Part shown: piece after piece, positions 1 to 8,709 of the stretch
How the letters are laid out: every line of letters begins with the position of its first letter
Position numbering within the stretch: position 1 is the first letter of the stretch
Source of the DNA: CAZIAK01 sp964537035
Lineage (GTDB): Bacteria; Planctomycetota; B15-G4
Length of the DNA: 64,000 nucleotides
Assembly (NCBI GenBank): GCA_964537035.1
Contig: CAZIAK010000019.1
Coordinates: 21,366 to 85,365 of the forward strand
Direction: 5' to 3'
Program-made: the position numbers and the translations under genes
Notes under the pieces: model-generated
What the model was told of the DNA's origin: nothing
Seen by the model: the letters and a program-made list of their open reading frames with translations, nothing else
Databases searched by the model: none

Positions 1-862
1 GACACGACCGCAGCACGCCCTCGGCGGTCAGACGAATGCGGTTGCAGGTCGAGCAGAACGGCATGGAGATCGCGGCGATGATGCCCACCCGCTGCCCCGT
101 GCTCTCGAGCACGAAGTTCTCGGCCGGGCCCTGCACCGAGCTCTTGCCCTCTCGGGGGATGAGCTTGCCAGAGGCTTCGATGCGCTGACGAATCTCGGCC
201 ACGGGCACCCGGGTAGCCTGGGCGCCGTAGCTGTTCGACTGCATGGGCATGAACTCGATGAAGCGCAACTCGACGTCGAGCCCGTGAGCCCAGCTCAGCA
301 GCGCGGGGATCTCGGCGTCGTTGACCCCGCCCATGACCACCGTGTTGACCTTGGTCCGCTCGAACCCCGCGGCCTTGGCCGCTTCGATACCCGCCAGGGC
401 GTCCCGGAGGCCATTGCGTCGGGACATCTTCTCGAACAGCTCGGGGCGCAAGGTGTCCAGGCTGATGTTGAGCCGGTCGAGGCCTACCTCGCGCAGCTCG
501 GCCGCGTGACGCTCGAGCAGCATGGCGTTGGTGGTCATGACCACCTCGGGGGAGGGCTCCAACGCCTTCAGGCGCCCGATCATCCCGGCCAGTCCCTTGC
601 GCAGCAGGGGCTCGCCACCGGTCAACCTGATCTTGCGCACACCGTGCCCCAGGAGCACGGAGACCACCGCCTCGATCTCTTCGAACGAGAGCAGGTGATC
701 CCGGTCGAGAAAGTCCTGGTCTTCTGGCATGCAGTACCTGCAGCGCAGGTTGCAGCGATCGGTGACGGACACCCGCAGGTAGGTGATGTCCCGGGGGTCG
801 GCGGCAGCGTCGTAGAGCGCGACCGGAGTGCTGCCTGACGTGTAGGGCTCAACGCGAATCAC
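1..862 (-). CDS. moaA: GTP 3',8-cyclase MoaA (3' end outside window)
   Basis: Radical-SAM enzyme that makes the first intermediate of molybdenum cofactor synthesis from GTP, in the cytoplasm. About 287 of the usual ~330 codons are present. The N-terminal radical-SAM cluster motif CNLRCRYC is visible near residue 35, followed by the SAM-binding TGGEPLLR stretch. Near the window edge lies the C-terminal second-cluster motif FCSTCNRIRLT, with its third cysteine in the last full codon. The start is taken as GTG at 862; no convincing ATG is in frame and the ribosome site is weak, so the N-terminus may be slightly longer. It lies downstream of the sigma factor gene on the same strand, about 150 nt away, so co-transcription is possible but not shown. 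Function is firm; start is moderate. Confidence 0.93.
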   Translation of the reverse strand, partial: MIRVEPYTSGSTPVALYDAAADPRDITYLRVSVTDRCNLRCRYCMPEDQDFLDRDHLLSFEEIEAVVSVLLGHGVRKIRLTGGEPLLRKGLAGMIGRLKALEPSPEVVMTTNAMLLERHAAELREVGLDRLNISLDTLRPELFEKMSRRNGLRDALAGIEAAKAAGFERTKVNTVVMGGVNDAEIPALLSWAHGLDVELRFIEFMPMQSNSYGAQATRVPVAEIRQRIEASGKLIPREGKSSVQGPAENFVLESTGQRVGIIAAISMPFCSTCNRIRLTAEGVLRSC

Positions 863-1015
863 GGCCGTCCAGACTCCATGGGGAGCCGGACATCTTAGCA
901 GCCAAACGCCTCGGCCGCCCGCCTTCCGGGGCCGACGGGAACGCGCCATCCAGCACCCCGGCGCCCACACGCCAGGCCGCTCAGAAAACGACCGCCGACC
1001 CCGGAGATCTGATGA

Positions 1016-2287
1016 TCAGAGGAAGTCCTTCAGCGTCTCTTTCGAGCGCTGACCCTTGAGCTTGGCCATGGCCTTCACCTGCATCTGGCGAATCCGCTCG
1101 CGAGAGACGTTCATGGTCTGCCCGATCTGCTCCAGGGTGCGGCGCGGCGTTCCGCCCAGGCCGAAGCGCTGGATCAGCACCTGCCGCTCCTGCTCGCTCA
1201 GCTGGGTGGAGGCGAAGACCTCTTCAAGCCGCTCGCCCAGGGCCACATTCTCAGCGTCTGAGATGCCGTCGGCCGACTCTTCGGCCTCAAGGTGAGCTGC
1301 GAACGAGGTCTGTTCTTCGTCGCCCATGGGCAGATCGAGAGAGAACCAGGACCGATCGGTGGTCATCAGGCGCACCGCGCCCTCTGCGCTGGTATCGAAC
1401 AGGCTCGACACGTCTTTCAGGTCGACGTCCTTGTGGTTACGAGGCAGCTTGCCCTCGCGCCGCAACCGCCGCATCTTCTGCTGGATGTAGTTGGGTACCC
1501 GCACGATGCCACGGTTCGCCGTGATCAAGCGCTCGATGGCCTGACGGACCCAGAAGGCCGCGTAGGTCTGAAAACGCACACCCTTGCGCCAGTCGTACTT
1601 CTCGACCGCGCGGATCAGCGAAGCGTTGCCCTCCTGGATCAGATCCATCATGGGCAGGCCGTAGGTGCGGTAGGCCGAAGCCATGCCCACCACCAGGTAC
1701 AGGTTGCGCTCCACGAAATGGGACCGCAGCCGGTCATACTGGGCCACCACGTCGCGCACCAGAGGGTCCGTGCTCCCGCAGGGCAGGGACAACAAGATCT
1801 CCTCCACGTCAATGCTGGACAGACCCGTCTCGCCTTCGAGCTGGCCCCGCAGAGCCGCGCAGTTGAGCCCACGCTCCAGAATCTGGTCGCGATTCTCATC
1901 TGGCAGCTTGGACCGATCGACCAACAGGCTCAGCCGGGCGCGGGAGAACTCCAGCCGGCGAGCCAGCAGATGCTCCTGCTCACGGGACATGCGTGGGGCC
2001 GAGCGGACCTGATCGTTGTAGAGGCTCAGATCGTCCTCAGACCAACGGCGCCTGGTGCTCTTGCCGCTCTCGAGGGTGACGGACAGAACATCGGTGTCGT
2101 CGTCGGAGTCGACGATCCGCACGCCATCGAGGGAACGCAGCAGGGAACGAAGCGCCTCATCGCTCGTGCAGGCCTCCAGCAGAAGCTGGTCGAGTTTGTC
2201 GTAGGCCAGGGTGCCCGCCACACGGGCAGCGCGCAGCACGCGCTTCTTCTGTGACGGGCTGAAGGGGACGAGTTCGGTCTGCTTCAT
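1016..2287 (-). CDS. RNA polymerase sigma-70 factor, primary (RpoD/SigA) type
   Basis: 423-residue sigma factor that directs RNA polymerase to promoters. An N-terminal region-1.1-like segment (about residues 13-60) is followed by region 1.2 (about 90-120). Region 2 runs from about 190 to 265, with the core-binding stretch LIQEGNASLIRAVEKYDW and the promoter-melting helix YAAFWVRQAIERLI. Region 4 (about 361-415) carries the helix-turn-helix TLEQIGQTMNVSRERIRQ. Both region 1.2 and a full region 4 argue for a group 1 or 2 factor rather than an ECF sigma. The ATG at 2287 has a strong Shine-Dalgarno (AGGAG, plus-strand 2294-2298). The 280 nt upstream (2288-2567) contain no gene and no clear promoter. 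Whether this is the sole housekeeping sigma cannot be told from here. Confidence 0.92.
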   Translation of the reverse strand: MKQTELVPFSPSQKKRVLRAARVAGTLAYDKLDQLLLEACTSDEALRSLLRSLDGVRIVDSDDDTDVLSVTLESGKSTRRRWSEDDLSLYNDQVRSAPRMSREQEHLLARRLEFSRARLSLLVDRSKLPDENRDQILERGLNCAALRGQLEGETGLSSIDVEEILLSLPCGSTDPLVRDVVAQYDRLRSHFVERNLYLVVGMASAYRTYGLPMMDLIQEGNASLIRAVEKYDWRKGVRFQTYAAFWVRQAIERLITANRGIVRVPNYIQQKMRRLRREGKLPRNHKDVDLKDVSSLFDTSAEGAVRLMTTDRSWFSLDLPMGDEEQTSFAAHLEAEESADGISDAENVALGERLEEVFASTQLSEQERQVLIQRFGLGGTPRRTLEQIGQTMNVSRERIRQMQVKAMAKLKGQRSKETLKDFL

Positions 2288-2567
2288 CGTTCACTCCTCT
2301 CCGATGGGGTCGCTCCAGGAACTACATCTCAACAACAGGGGGGGCAGTGGCATGCCCACACATGAACTACCGATGAGCCCTCCCTTGATGTTGGGTTCGA
2401 CCCACAGCCGACCCACTTTCCAGGGCACGAACCGCAGGCTTGATCTCTTCGATGTTCCTCGACGGCCCGAGTAGCCCTATGATTCGAGAGGCCACGATGA
2501 GGCCATGATTGACACTCCGGCCTGGGGCCAAAGCAGGATCAAAGGCTGCGCGACGTCGTTCTAGACG

Positions 2568-3032
2568 TCAGCCGGCGAGCACTTGCAGGACGAGGTGATA
2601 GACACCCAGCAAGAAATAGAAACCGAATCCCAGACCCAGGGCGATCCGCGCGGCCTTGAAGTTCTTGTGCAGCATCACGAACATCAGGCAAAGACCGGAA
2701 AGGACGCCCTTCATCACTACAAAGAAGGTTGAACCTTGATCTATCATCCATTGAGCAACGGGGTTCATCTCCCGCCCGCCTTTTCCCAGATAGACCAGCG
2801 TAGAAACCGAGTCAACAACCGTTAGAGCGAAAAAGAACAGCAGAAGATAAACAATTGCAGGTCGATAGACGTCGATAAACTGATCTTCAACCTCACCGTC
2901 CCGGCGACCTCCTCGACGGCGACCTCCCAAAAAAGTGTAGCGAGAGACGATCGGCGTCGGCTGCTGGCGGCGATCGGGCCCCCGAAAGGCGGGAGCCGGC
3001 TCTGGCGATTTTTCTGGGTCCTGGGCGTCCAT
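2568..3032 (-). CDS. DUF5658-like integral membrane protein
   Basis: 154-residue protein with a charged, Arg-rich cytoplasmic N-terminus (about residues 1-58, including GGRRRGGRR) and three predicted membrane helices at about 60-80, 98-116 and 122-150. The spacing of the first helix, a loop with the motif EMNPVAQWMI, and a second helix beginning near a lysine (VVMKGVLSG) matches what I remember of the DUF5658 family, whose function is unknown. It is divergent from the TMTC-like gene, with 83 nt between starts. No enzyme motif is visible. The family assignment is from pattern memory and is moderate; that it is a real membrane protein is well supported by the hydropathy. Confidence 0.7.
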   Translation of the reverse strand: MDAQDPEKSPEPAPAFRGPDRRQQPTPIVSRYTFLGGRRRGGRRDGEVEDQFIDVYRPAIVYLLLFFFALTVVDSVSTLVYLGKGGREMNPVAQWMIDQGSTFFVVMKGVLSGLCLMFVMLHKNFKAARIALGLGFGFYFLLGVYHLVLQVLAG

Positions 3033-3115
3033 CGATTGCTCTATCGGTCGTCACCTTGGGTCGACTACAGGCAGCTCGCTGCCCACAGCCCCTCATCAAC
3101 GGGACACCATGCCCC

Positions 3116-4783
3116 ATGATCTCCCGTTTTCTGGTCCCTTTCCTGGTGCTCGCACTCGCCGTCGTGGCCACCTGGCCAGGGACGGGCGGCAGCTTCGTCT
3201 ACGACGATGTGCCCTATGTGGTGCTGAACGAGGCGGTGAGCGGATCGGCGCCCGTCCTCTCCAGTCCTCTCGGTGAGGCGAACCAGGGCCTCTGGCGCCC
3301 GGCGACGGTCTGGACCTGGCGAGCCCAATGGTCTGGCGACACTCCCGCCACGGACATGCTCACCCTCAACGTGTGGCTCCACGGCCTGGTGTCCCTGCTG
3401 GTGCTGGCCCTGGGTCGGAGACTCGGGCTCTCTGCCACCGCGTCGGCCCTGGGAGCCATGCTCTTCGCCGTCCATCCCGTGCACGCCGAGTCCGTGGCCT
3501 GGATCACCGGCCGCGCCGAGCTGTTGGCCGCCGCATGGCTGCTGGTGGCCTGGCTGGCACACCTGGCCTCAGGGCGTTGTGCCACCGCCGCCTCCTTGCT
3601 CGCCCTGGCCCTGGCCTGCCTCTCGAAGGAGAACGCCCTCATCGCTCCCGGGCTCTTCCTCCTGGCCGATCTGTGCAGCAAGCGCAGGCCCCTCCCCTGG
3701 GGACGACTGGCCCTGCTGGCAGCGGTCTCCCTCGCCCTCTTCGGCGCCCGCTCTTTGGTGCTCGAGAACTCGCTCCCGGCTCAAGGCCCCTTTCTGCACA
3801 CCGACCTCGCAGGACGCACCGTGGCGGCCATGGCCATCCTGGGCAAGTCCCTGCAGCTCCTGCTCGTGCCCCACTCCCTGCGCATCCACTACCACCCCAG
3901 CGAGTTCGAGGTGCTCGGCCCCCTGGCCCTGGGCCTGGTGGCCGCAGCCGCCGTGGCGGTGGTGCTGCTCTGGAGCCGCCGCCGTCCCGTTGCCCTGGCC
4001 GTCCTGTTGATCCCGGCCACGCTGTTTCCTGTGCTCCATTTCGTGCCCATCGGCGAGCCCTTCGCTGAGAGGTTCCTGTATCTGCCGTCCGTGCCCTTCT
4101 GCCTGGCCCTGGGCGCCCTGCTGGCCAGCTGGTCCCGGGCCGAGCAACGTCGCCGAGGCCTGGGCGCCAGCCTCATCGTAGCGGCCCTCCTGATCACAGG
4201 CGGAACCCTCGCCACCCGGGCAGCCAGCAAGGTCTTCCACGACGACCTGACCCTCTGGGCCCACGCGGCCAAGGTCGCCCCCGAGCTGGCCATGACTCAT
4301 TACAACCACGGCACCTTCCTGGTGGACGCGGGCCAGCATCTCAGCCTGGACGCCCATCTGCCCGGCGCCGAATCCGAGCTGCGTACCTCACTGGAGATTC
4401 GCCCCCACCATCACCAGGCGGCCTGGGCCCACCAGACCCTGGGCCACTACGCCCTGGGCGCCCTGACCGACGACCTCCCCGACCCCCGCGCCGCTGCTTG
4501 GCACTACCGCCAGGCCCTGGAGCAGCTGCCCGAGCTCATCGATGCCCGCATCAACCTGGCCAGCATCGCCATCCAGAATCCTGAGCTGATCAACCCTGAC
4601 GAGGCCCGTGAGTTGCTTCTGCCCCTGGTCATGAACCCGGAGCTCGACCCGGGCCAGCGCCTGACCATCGAGAATCTGGCCGCTCAGCTCTCGGCCGCCG
4701 AGCCCTCGCCCGGAACATCGCCAGGGACCGAACCAGCGGGGACCTCGGCCGAACCGGGCAAGTCGTCGCCGGCCGGGTCGTAG
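3116..4783 (+). CDS. TMTC/ArnT-like polytopic membrane protein with C-terminal TPRs
   Basis: About 555 residues from ATG 3116, which opens a hydrophobic signal-anchor (MISRFLVPFLVLALAVVATW); an upstream in-frame ATG at 3056 would add 20 atypical residues. The early luminal motif FVYDDVPYVVLN resembles the FV(W/Y)DD signature of TMTC-type GT-C glycosyltransferases, followed by HPVHAESVAWITGR and about ten membrane helices to residue ~385. The last ~150 residues are soluble and TPR-like (THYNHGTFL..., AAWAHQTLGHYALG..., DARINLASIA). Families of this shape transfer sugars from lipid carriers to proteins outside the cytoplasm; the actual substrate is unknown. It opens a surface-glycan locus, which fits. 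The last 100 bp overlap the 3' end of the convergent lipoprotein gene; both encode a low-complexity Pro/Ser/Gly tail there. Confidence 0.78.
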   Translation: MISRFLVPFLVLALAVVATWPGTGGSFVYDDVPYVVLNEAVSGSAPVLSSPLGEANQGLWRPATVWTWRAQWSGDTPATDMLTLNVWLHGLVSLLVLALGRRLGLSATASALGAMLFAVHPVHAESVAWITGRAELLAAAWLLVAWLAHLASGRCATAASLLALALACLSKENALIAPGLFLLADLCSKRRPLPWGRLALLAAVSLALFGARSLVLENSLPAQGPFLHTDLAGRTVAAMAILGKSLQLLLVPHSLRIHYHPSEFEVLGPLALGLVAAAAVAVVLLWSRRRPVALAVLLIPATLFPVLHFVPIGEPFAERFLYLPSVPFCLALGALLASWSRAEQRRRGLGASLIVAALLITGGTLATRAASKVFHDDLTLWAHAAKVAPELAMTHYNHGTFLVDAGQHLSLDAHLPGAESELRTSLEIRPHHHQAAWAHQTLGHYALGALTDDLPDPRAAAWHYRQALEQLPELIDARINLASIAIQNPELINPDEARELLLPLVMNPELDPGQRLTIENLAAQLSAAEPSPGTSPGTEPAGTSAEPGKSSPAGS

Positions 4784-5322
4784 CCCAGCAGGCCCGCCAG
4801 CAGGTCGAGCAGCTCGAGTGGGCGCACCTCCGCCTCGGCGCCGGCCACGAAGAAGTAGACCCCCGCGCCGATCTCGTAGCGCCAGTTGTCGTACTCGCCG
4901 TGGGGCGTCATGTAGCCCGCGATGCTCTCCCGCTGGATGGGTTGCTCTCGGCTGGTGCTCACCTCGAAGTCACGGCTGGAGAACCCGGGCAAGCGCAGCT
5001 CTTCAGAGGACTCGTACCACAGCCCTCCGTAGCGGCCTCTCAGACCGAAAACCAGTGCAGGAAAGCCCCGCAACGACACGCCCTTCGGGCTGGGCAGGGT
5101 GAGCTCGGCCTGGCCCATGGCGATGTAGCCCAGCTGAATCGCCTCGGTGACCCGCACCGCCGCGCCCAGCCCTGGCCCCAATGCGATGCGCACGCCGAAG
5201 ACATCCATGAAGTCGGCGCCCCGGGCCTCGGCCCAGCCGGTGAAGTCCTGGGGGCCGGTGCTGGCGCAGCCAGGCAGCAGGGCCCCGGCGAGGAGCACCA
5301 CCACAGGCACGAAGCGTGACAT
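4684..5322 (-). CDS. Putative lipoprotein, possibly lipid-A/YceK-like, function unknown
   Basis: 212 residues from ATG 5322, chosen because it begins a lipoprotein signal (MSRFVPVVVLLAGALLPGC, cysteine 19). An upstream in-frame ATG at 5349 is possible. The mature part (FTGWAEARGADFMDVFGVRIALGPGLGAAVRVTEAIQLG) and later beta-rich segments recall small YceK-like envelope lipoproteins with a DVFG-type motif, but I cannot assign a function. The C-terminus is Pro/Gly/Ser/Glu-rich. The gene is convergent with, and overlaps by 100 bp, the TMTC-like gene; on its 5' side the glycosyltransferase start (5381) is only 58 bp away and divergent, so a shared regulatory region is likely. It is probably an outer-membrane-attached protein. 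Confidence 0.62.
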   Translation of the reverse strand: MSRFVPVVVLLAGALLPGCASTGPQDFTGWAEARGADFMDVFGVRIALGPGLGAAVRVTEAIQLGYIAMGQAELTLPSPKGVSLRGFPALVFGLRGRYGGLWYESSEELRLPGFSSRDFEVSTSREQPIQRESIAGYMTPHGEYDNWRYEIGAGVYFFVAGAEAEVRPLELLDLLAGLLGYDPAGDDLPGSAEVPAGSVPGDVPGEGSAAES

Positions 5323-5380
5323 GGGTGCTGCTGAGCGAGGGCAACGCATGGGGCCACTCCGACACGGGATCGACCGGGAC

Positions 5381-6394
5381 ATGGTGCCACACGGTAAACT
5401 CGCCCGGGTGGCTGAACTCGTCGTCATCATCGTCAACTACGACAGCGGCGAGCGGCTTCGCGCCTGCGTCGCCTCTGTGCTGGCCCAGCGGCCAGGGCCC
5501 CCACCGATCCTCGTGGTGGACAACGCCTCCCGCGACGACTCGGCCAAGGGCCTGCCCGAAGGCGTCGAGGTCTTGCACCGCGAGGTCAACGACGGCTTCG
5601 CCCCGGCGCTCAGTGCAGCGATGGCGGCCACGTCCGAGCCCCTGATCTTCACCCTCAACCCGGACACCCTGCTCGAGCCCGGCTGCCTGGCCCGGCTCAC
5701 CGAGGCCCTGGACGCAGACTTGCGGGCCGGGGCCGTGGCCCCCCTGGTGCTGCAGCTCGACGCCCCCACCCAGGTCGACGCCAGCGGCATCGGCCTGACC
5801 TCGCGCATGGGCCAGATCAACTGGGACCACGGCCTGGCCGCCGACCAGCTGTCCGACAGCCCCCGAGAAGTGCTGGGCCCCCTGGGCGGCGCGGGCCTCT
5901 GGCGCCGGGTGGCCCTGGAGCGGGCCGGCGGCTTCTCCCGCCACTTCTTCCTCTACTGGGAAGACATGGACATGGCCCTGCGACTCAATCGGGCGGGCTA
6001 TGGTTGCCGCACCGTCCCCGGGGCCCGGGTGCTCCACGAGGGCAGCGGCATCGTGGGGCGCTACTCGTCGTTGAACGTCTTCTACATGGTGCGCAACCAC
6101 TGGCAATGCCTGCTGGGCGCCCTGCCCGGGCCCCTGCTGCTGCGCTCCCTGCCCGCCATCGTGTTGGCTCCTCTGCGCGCAGCGGTCCTGTATGCCGGGC
6201 GCGGGCGGGCGTTGGCCGCAGCCGCGGGGCTGATCTGTGGCGCGGCCCTGATCCCCGGGGCCCTGCTCCGGCGTCGCTACCTGCCTCGCACGGGCACCTC
6301 CCACAAGGCCGCCGAGCGCATCGCCAAACTGCTGGCTGCCGCGGACGAGAATCGCCTGCTCATGAAGGCCTCCGGTGCGAGGGCCGAGCCATGA
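5381..6394 (+). CDS. Family 2 glycosyltransferase
   Basis: About 337 residues. GT-A fold signature at the N-terminus (LVVIIVNYDSGERLRACVAS, then ILVVDNASRDDS), a metal/sugar-binding NPDT motif (FTLNPDTLLEPG) and an acceptor-site stretch GGFSRHFFLYWEDMDMALR, all typical of rhamnosyl/galactosyl GT2 enzymes that extend surface polysaccharides at the inner face of the membrane. The C-terminal ~80 residues contain hydrophobic helices that may associate with the membrane. The start is ATG 5381; GTG 5408, just before the fold begins, is a good alternative. The stop codon overlaps the ATG of the next gene (ATGA at 6391-6394), so the pair is translationally coupled. Sugar specificity is not predictable from sequence alone. 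Confidence 0.9.
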   Translation: MVPHGKLARVAELVVIIVNYDSGERLRACVASVLAQRPGPPPILVVDNASRDDSAKGLPEGVEVLHREVNDGFAPALSAAMAATSEPLIFTLNPDTLLEPGCLARLTEALDADLRAGAVAPLVLQLDAPTQVDASGIGLTSRMGQINWDHGLAADQLSDSPREVLGPLGGAGLWRRVALERAGGFSRHFFLYWEDMDMALRLNRAGYGCRTVPGARVLHEGSGIVGRYSSLNVFYMVRNHWQCLLGALPGPLLLRSLPAIVLAPLRAAVLYAGRGRALAAAAGLICGAALIPGALLRRRYLPRTGTSHKAAERIAKLLAAADENRLLMKASGARAEP

Positions 6395-7608
6395 AGTTGC
6401 TCTTCGTCTCGACCTTTGCCTTCCCCGATCACTTCGGCGGCGCAGAGCGGGTCCTCACCGATGTGGCCACCCGTCTGGCCCGACGCGGCCACGAGGTGAC
6501 CCTGCTCACGGGACAGGTGGGCGACAGCTCGCCCCGAGAGACCCGAGACGGCGTCGAGGTCGTGCGCTACCCGGTCAAGAGGGGACGCCCCGACCGCTTC
6601 TATCGCTCGGTCTGGAGCGGCGTGCGAGCCGCCCTGGCCGCTGGCGTGGGGGCGGACGCCGAAGTGCTCAGCGTCCATCAGGTGCTCTCCGCCGTGGCCG
6701 CGCTGGCCCCCGGAGGCGCCCGCTGCCCTGGTCGGGTCTGCAGCTTCTACGCGCCTTACAGCCTGGAGTACCTGGCTCGGTTCAGGGGCGGCAACGAGAG
6801 CGGGGCCGCGCCCCTGGCTGCCCGTGGCGTGGCGTCGGTGCTCTCCCGGGCCGACCGCTACGTCCTGCGCCGCAGCCACGAGGTGCTGGTGCTCTCGGAG
6901 TACTCCAGGCAGCAGGTACAGACCCTCGACCCGGCCATCGTCGCGCGCACGACGATCGCTTCTGCAGGCGTCGACCTGGAGCACTTCCGCCCGGCGGCCG
7001 ACCAGCAAGAAGCCCGAGGCTGCGCCCAGCGCGTGGGCCTGGGGGCCGCAGAGGGGCCGATCCTGCTCACCGTGCGCCGACTCGTGCCGCGCATGGGGGT
7101 CACGGACCTGCTGGCTGCCGCAGCCCAGCTGCGCGCCGGGGGACACCGGCTGCACCTGGCCATCGCTGGCGACGGGGAGCAGCGCCAGGCCCTGGAGCGA
7201 CAAGCCGAGGACCTGGGCCTGGGGTCGTCCGTGACCTTCTTGGGCCGGGTACCTGACGACGACCTGCCGGCGCTCTACCGAGCCGCCGACGTGTTCGTGC
7301 TGCCCACCCGCTCGCTGGAGGGCTTCGGCATGGTCACCGCCGAGGCCCTGGCCTCCGGGCTGCCGGTGCTGGCCACGAACGCGGGGGCCAGCGGCGAGGT
7401 GCTGGCCGGGGTGGGCGGCGCTCGGCTCGTCCCGCCGGAGCAGCCCCAGGCTCTGGCCGAAGCCCTGGCCGCCATGCTCGACGACCCCGAGGCCCTGCGC
7501 TCTGCGGGGCTGGCCGCCCGGAGCCACGCCGAGGTGCAGCTGTCCTGGGATGTGCACCTGGACGCCTTCGAAGCCGCAGCGCAGCGCTCGTTGGCCCATC
7601 GCTCATGA
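6391..7608 (+). CDS. Family 4 (GT-B) glycosyltransferase
   Basis: 405-residue retaining glycosyltransferase of the GT4 type. The N-terminal Rossmann half begins MKLLFVSTFAFPDHFGGAER with the usual glycine loop; the C-terminal half carries LTVRRLVPRMG, the nucleotide-sugar helix VTFLGRVPDDDLPALYRAAD, and the E-x7-E element in PTRSLEGFGMVTAEALASGL. The start at ATG 6391 is fixed by the 4-nt overlap with the preceding GT2 gene, and the 3' end overlaps the next glycosyltransferase by 4 nt (ATGA 7605-7608). The three form one translational unit in the glycan locus. It is expected to be cytoplasmic or peripherally membrane-bound. Donor and acceptor are unknown. Confidence 0.91.
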   Translation: MKLLFVSTFAFPDHFGGAERVLTDVATRLARRGHEVTLLTGQVGDSSPRETRDGVEVVRYPVKRGRPDRFYRSVWSGVRAALAAGVGADAEVLSVHQVLSAVAALAPGGARCPGRVCSFYAPYSLEYLARFRGGNESGAAPLAARGVASVLSRADRYVLRRSHEVLVLSEYSRQQVQTLDPAIVARTTIASAGVDLEHFRPAADQQEARGCAQRVGLGAAEGPILLTVRRLVPRMGVTDLLAAAAQLRAGGHRLHLAIAGDGEQRQALERQAEDLGLGSSVTFLGRVPDDDLPALYRAADVFVLPTRSLEGFGMVTAEALASGLPVLATNAGASGEVLAGVGGARLVPPEQPQALAEALAAMLDDPEALRSAGLAARSHAEVQLSWDVHLDAFEAAAQRSLAHRS

Positions 7609-8702
7609 AGGTGCTCGCCCTGACCCGCACGTCGTCCATCGGCCCGTCAACCCGTTATCGCATCGAGCAGTACCGCCCCCTGCTCGCGGAGCAGGGCATC
7701 GAGCTCGAGACGGCGCCGCTCTTCGATGAACGCTGGTTCGCCATCCTCGAACGCCCCCCGGGCCTGGGCCGCACCTTGGCCAAGGCCAGCTACAGCGTGG
7801 CACGTCTGTTGGCCCGCTGCGTCCAGGCCCTGTCCGCTGGCCGCTCGGACGCCGACGTGGTGTTGATCGAGCAGCAGCTGTTCCCCTACCTGCCGGCGAT
7901 CTGCGAGCTGGCCCTCTGGCCCGGGGCCAAACGCACCCTGGTCGAGATGGACGACGCCATCTACCTGACCCGGGGACACCGAGCCAAGCTGCAACGCCTC
8001 TGGGCCCGGGCCGACCTGGTCATCGTGGGCAACCGCTTTCTGGCCGAGGTGGTCAGGCCCTTCGCCAAGGAGCTGGCCATCATCCCCACCACTGTCGACG
8101 TGAGCCGCTACGAGACGGCCTGGGCGGCGCAGCGGTCCCGGCGCGAGGCTGCCCACGCAGACGCCCCCCTGCGCGTGGGCTGGGTGGGGCTGCGCTACAA
8201 CTTCCCCTTTCTGCAGCTGCTCGCCGAACCCCTGGCCCGGCTCGCCGCCTCGGGCCGCCCCGTCGAGTTGCGGGTGATCAGCTCGGCCTGCCCGGAGCCC
8301 AGCCCAGAATGGGGATCCGTGCAGCTGGTCCACCGCCCCTGGTCTGAAGCTGGCGAGGCCGGCGAGATCGGGCAGTGCGATCTGGGCGTCATGCCTCTGC
8401 CGGACAATGAGTGGTCACGGGGTAAATGCGCCCTCAAACTGCTGCAGTACATGGCCGCTGGCGTGCCGGTGGTGGCCAGCCCTGTGGGGGTCAACGCCGA
8501 CCTGGTCCGCCACGGCGAGAATGGCCTGCTGGCCGCAGACGCCTCAGGGTGGGAGGCCGCCTTGGGGCAACTGGCCACCGATCCAGGGCTGAGAGCCCGT
8601 CTGGGCGAGGCTGGCCGCCAGACCGTGATCAGCGATTTCTCCTTGGTGAGGGGAGCGAAAATGGTCGCCAAGGCTTATTGTTCGCCTCCCCCCGCGCCCT
8701 GA
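7605..8702 (+). CDS. GT-B glycosyltransferase, divergent family 4
   Basis: 365 residues. N-terminus MKVLALTRTSSIGPSTRYRIEQY is typical of a subgroup of GT4-like proteins in exopolysaccharide loci, with TLVEMDDAIYL in the first domain. The C-terminal domain has LRVGWVGLRYNFPFLQ, then GVMPLPDNEWSRGKCALKLLQYMAAGVPVVASP, the equivalent of the donor-binding E-x7-E region, in which the first Glu is not conserved. It is coupled by a 4-nt overlap to the upstream GT4 gene and lies 7 nt ahead of the WecA-like gene. It presumably adds a sugar to the same lipid-linked glycan. The fold is confident; the activity is inferred. Confidence 0.85.
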   Translation: MKVLALTRTSSIGPSTRYRIEQYRPLLAEQGIELETAPLFDERWFAILERPPGLGRTLAKASYSVARLLARCVQALSAGRSDADVVLIEQQLFPYLPAICELALWPGAKRTLVEMDDAIYLTRGHRAKLQRLWARADLVIVGNRFLAEVVRPFAKELAIIPTTVDVSRYETAWAAQRSRREAAHADAPLRVGWVGLRYNFPFLQLLAEPLARLAASGRPVELRVISSACPEPSPEWGSVQLVHRPWSEAGEAGEIGQCDLGVMPLPDNEWSRGKCALKLLQYMAAGVPVVASPVGVNADLVRHGENGLLAADASGWEAALGQLATDPGLRARLGEAGRQTVISDFSLVRGAKMVAKAYCSPPPAP

Positions 8703-8709
8703 CCCCGTG

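Noticed and set aside
5003..6304. 433-codon minus-strand open frame opposite the GT2 gene and into the lipoprotein gene
   Set aside because: Spans two real genes in other frames and shows only the Gly/Gln/His-rich composition of shadow frames.
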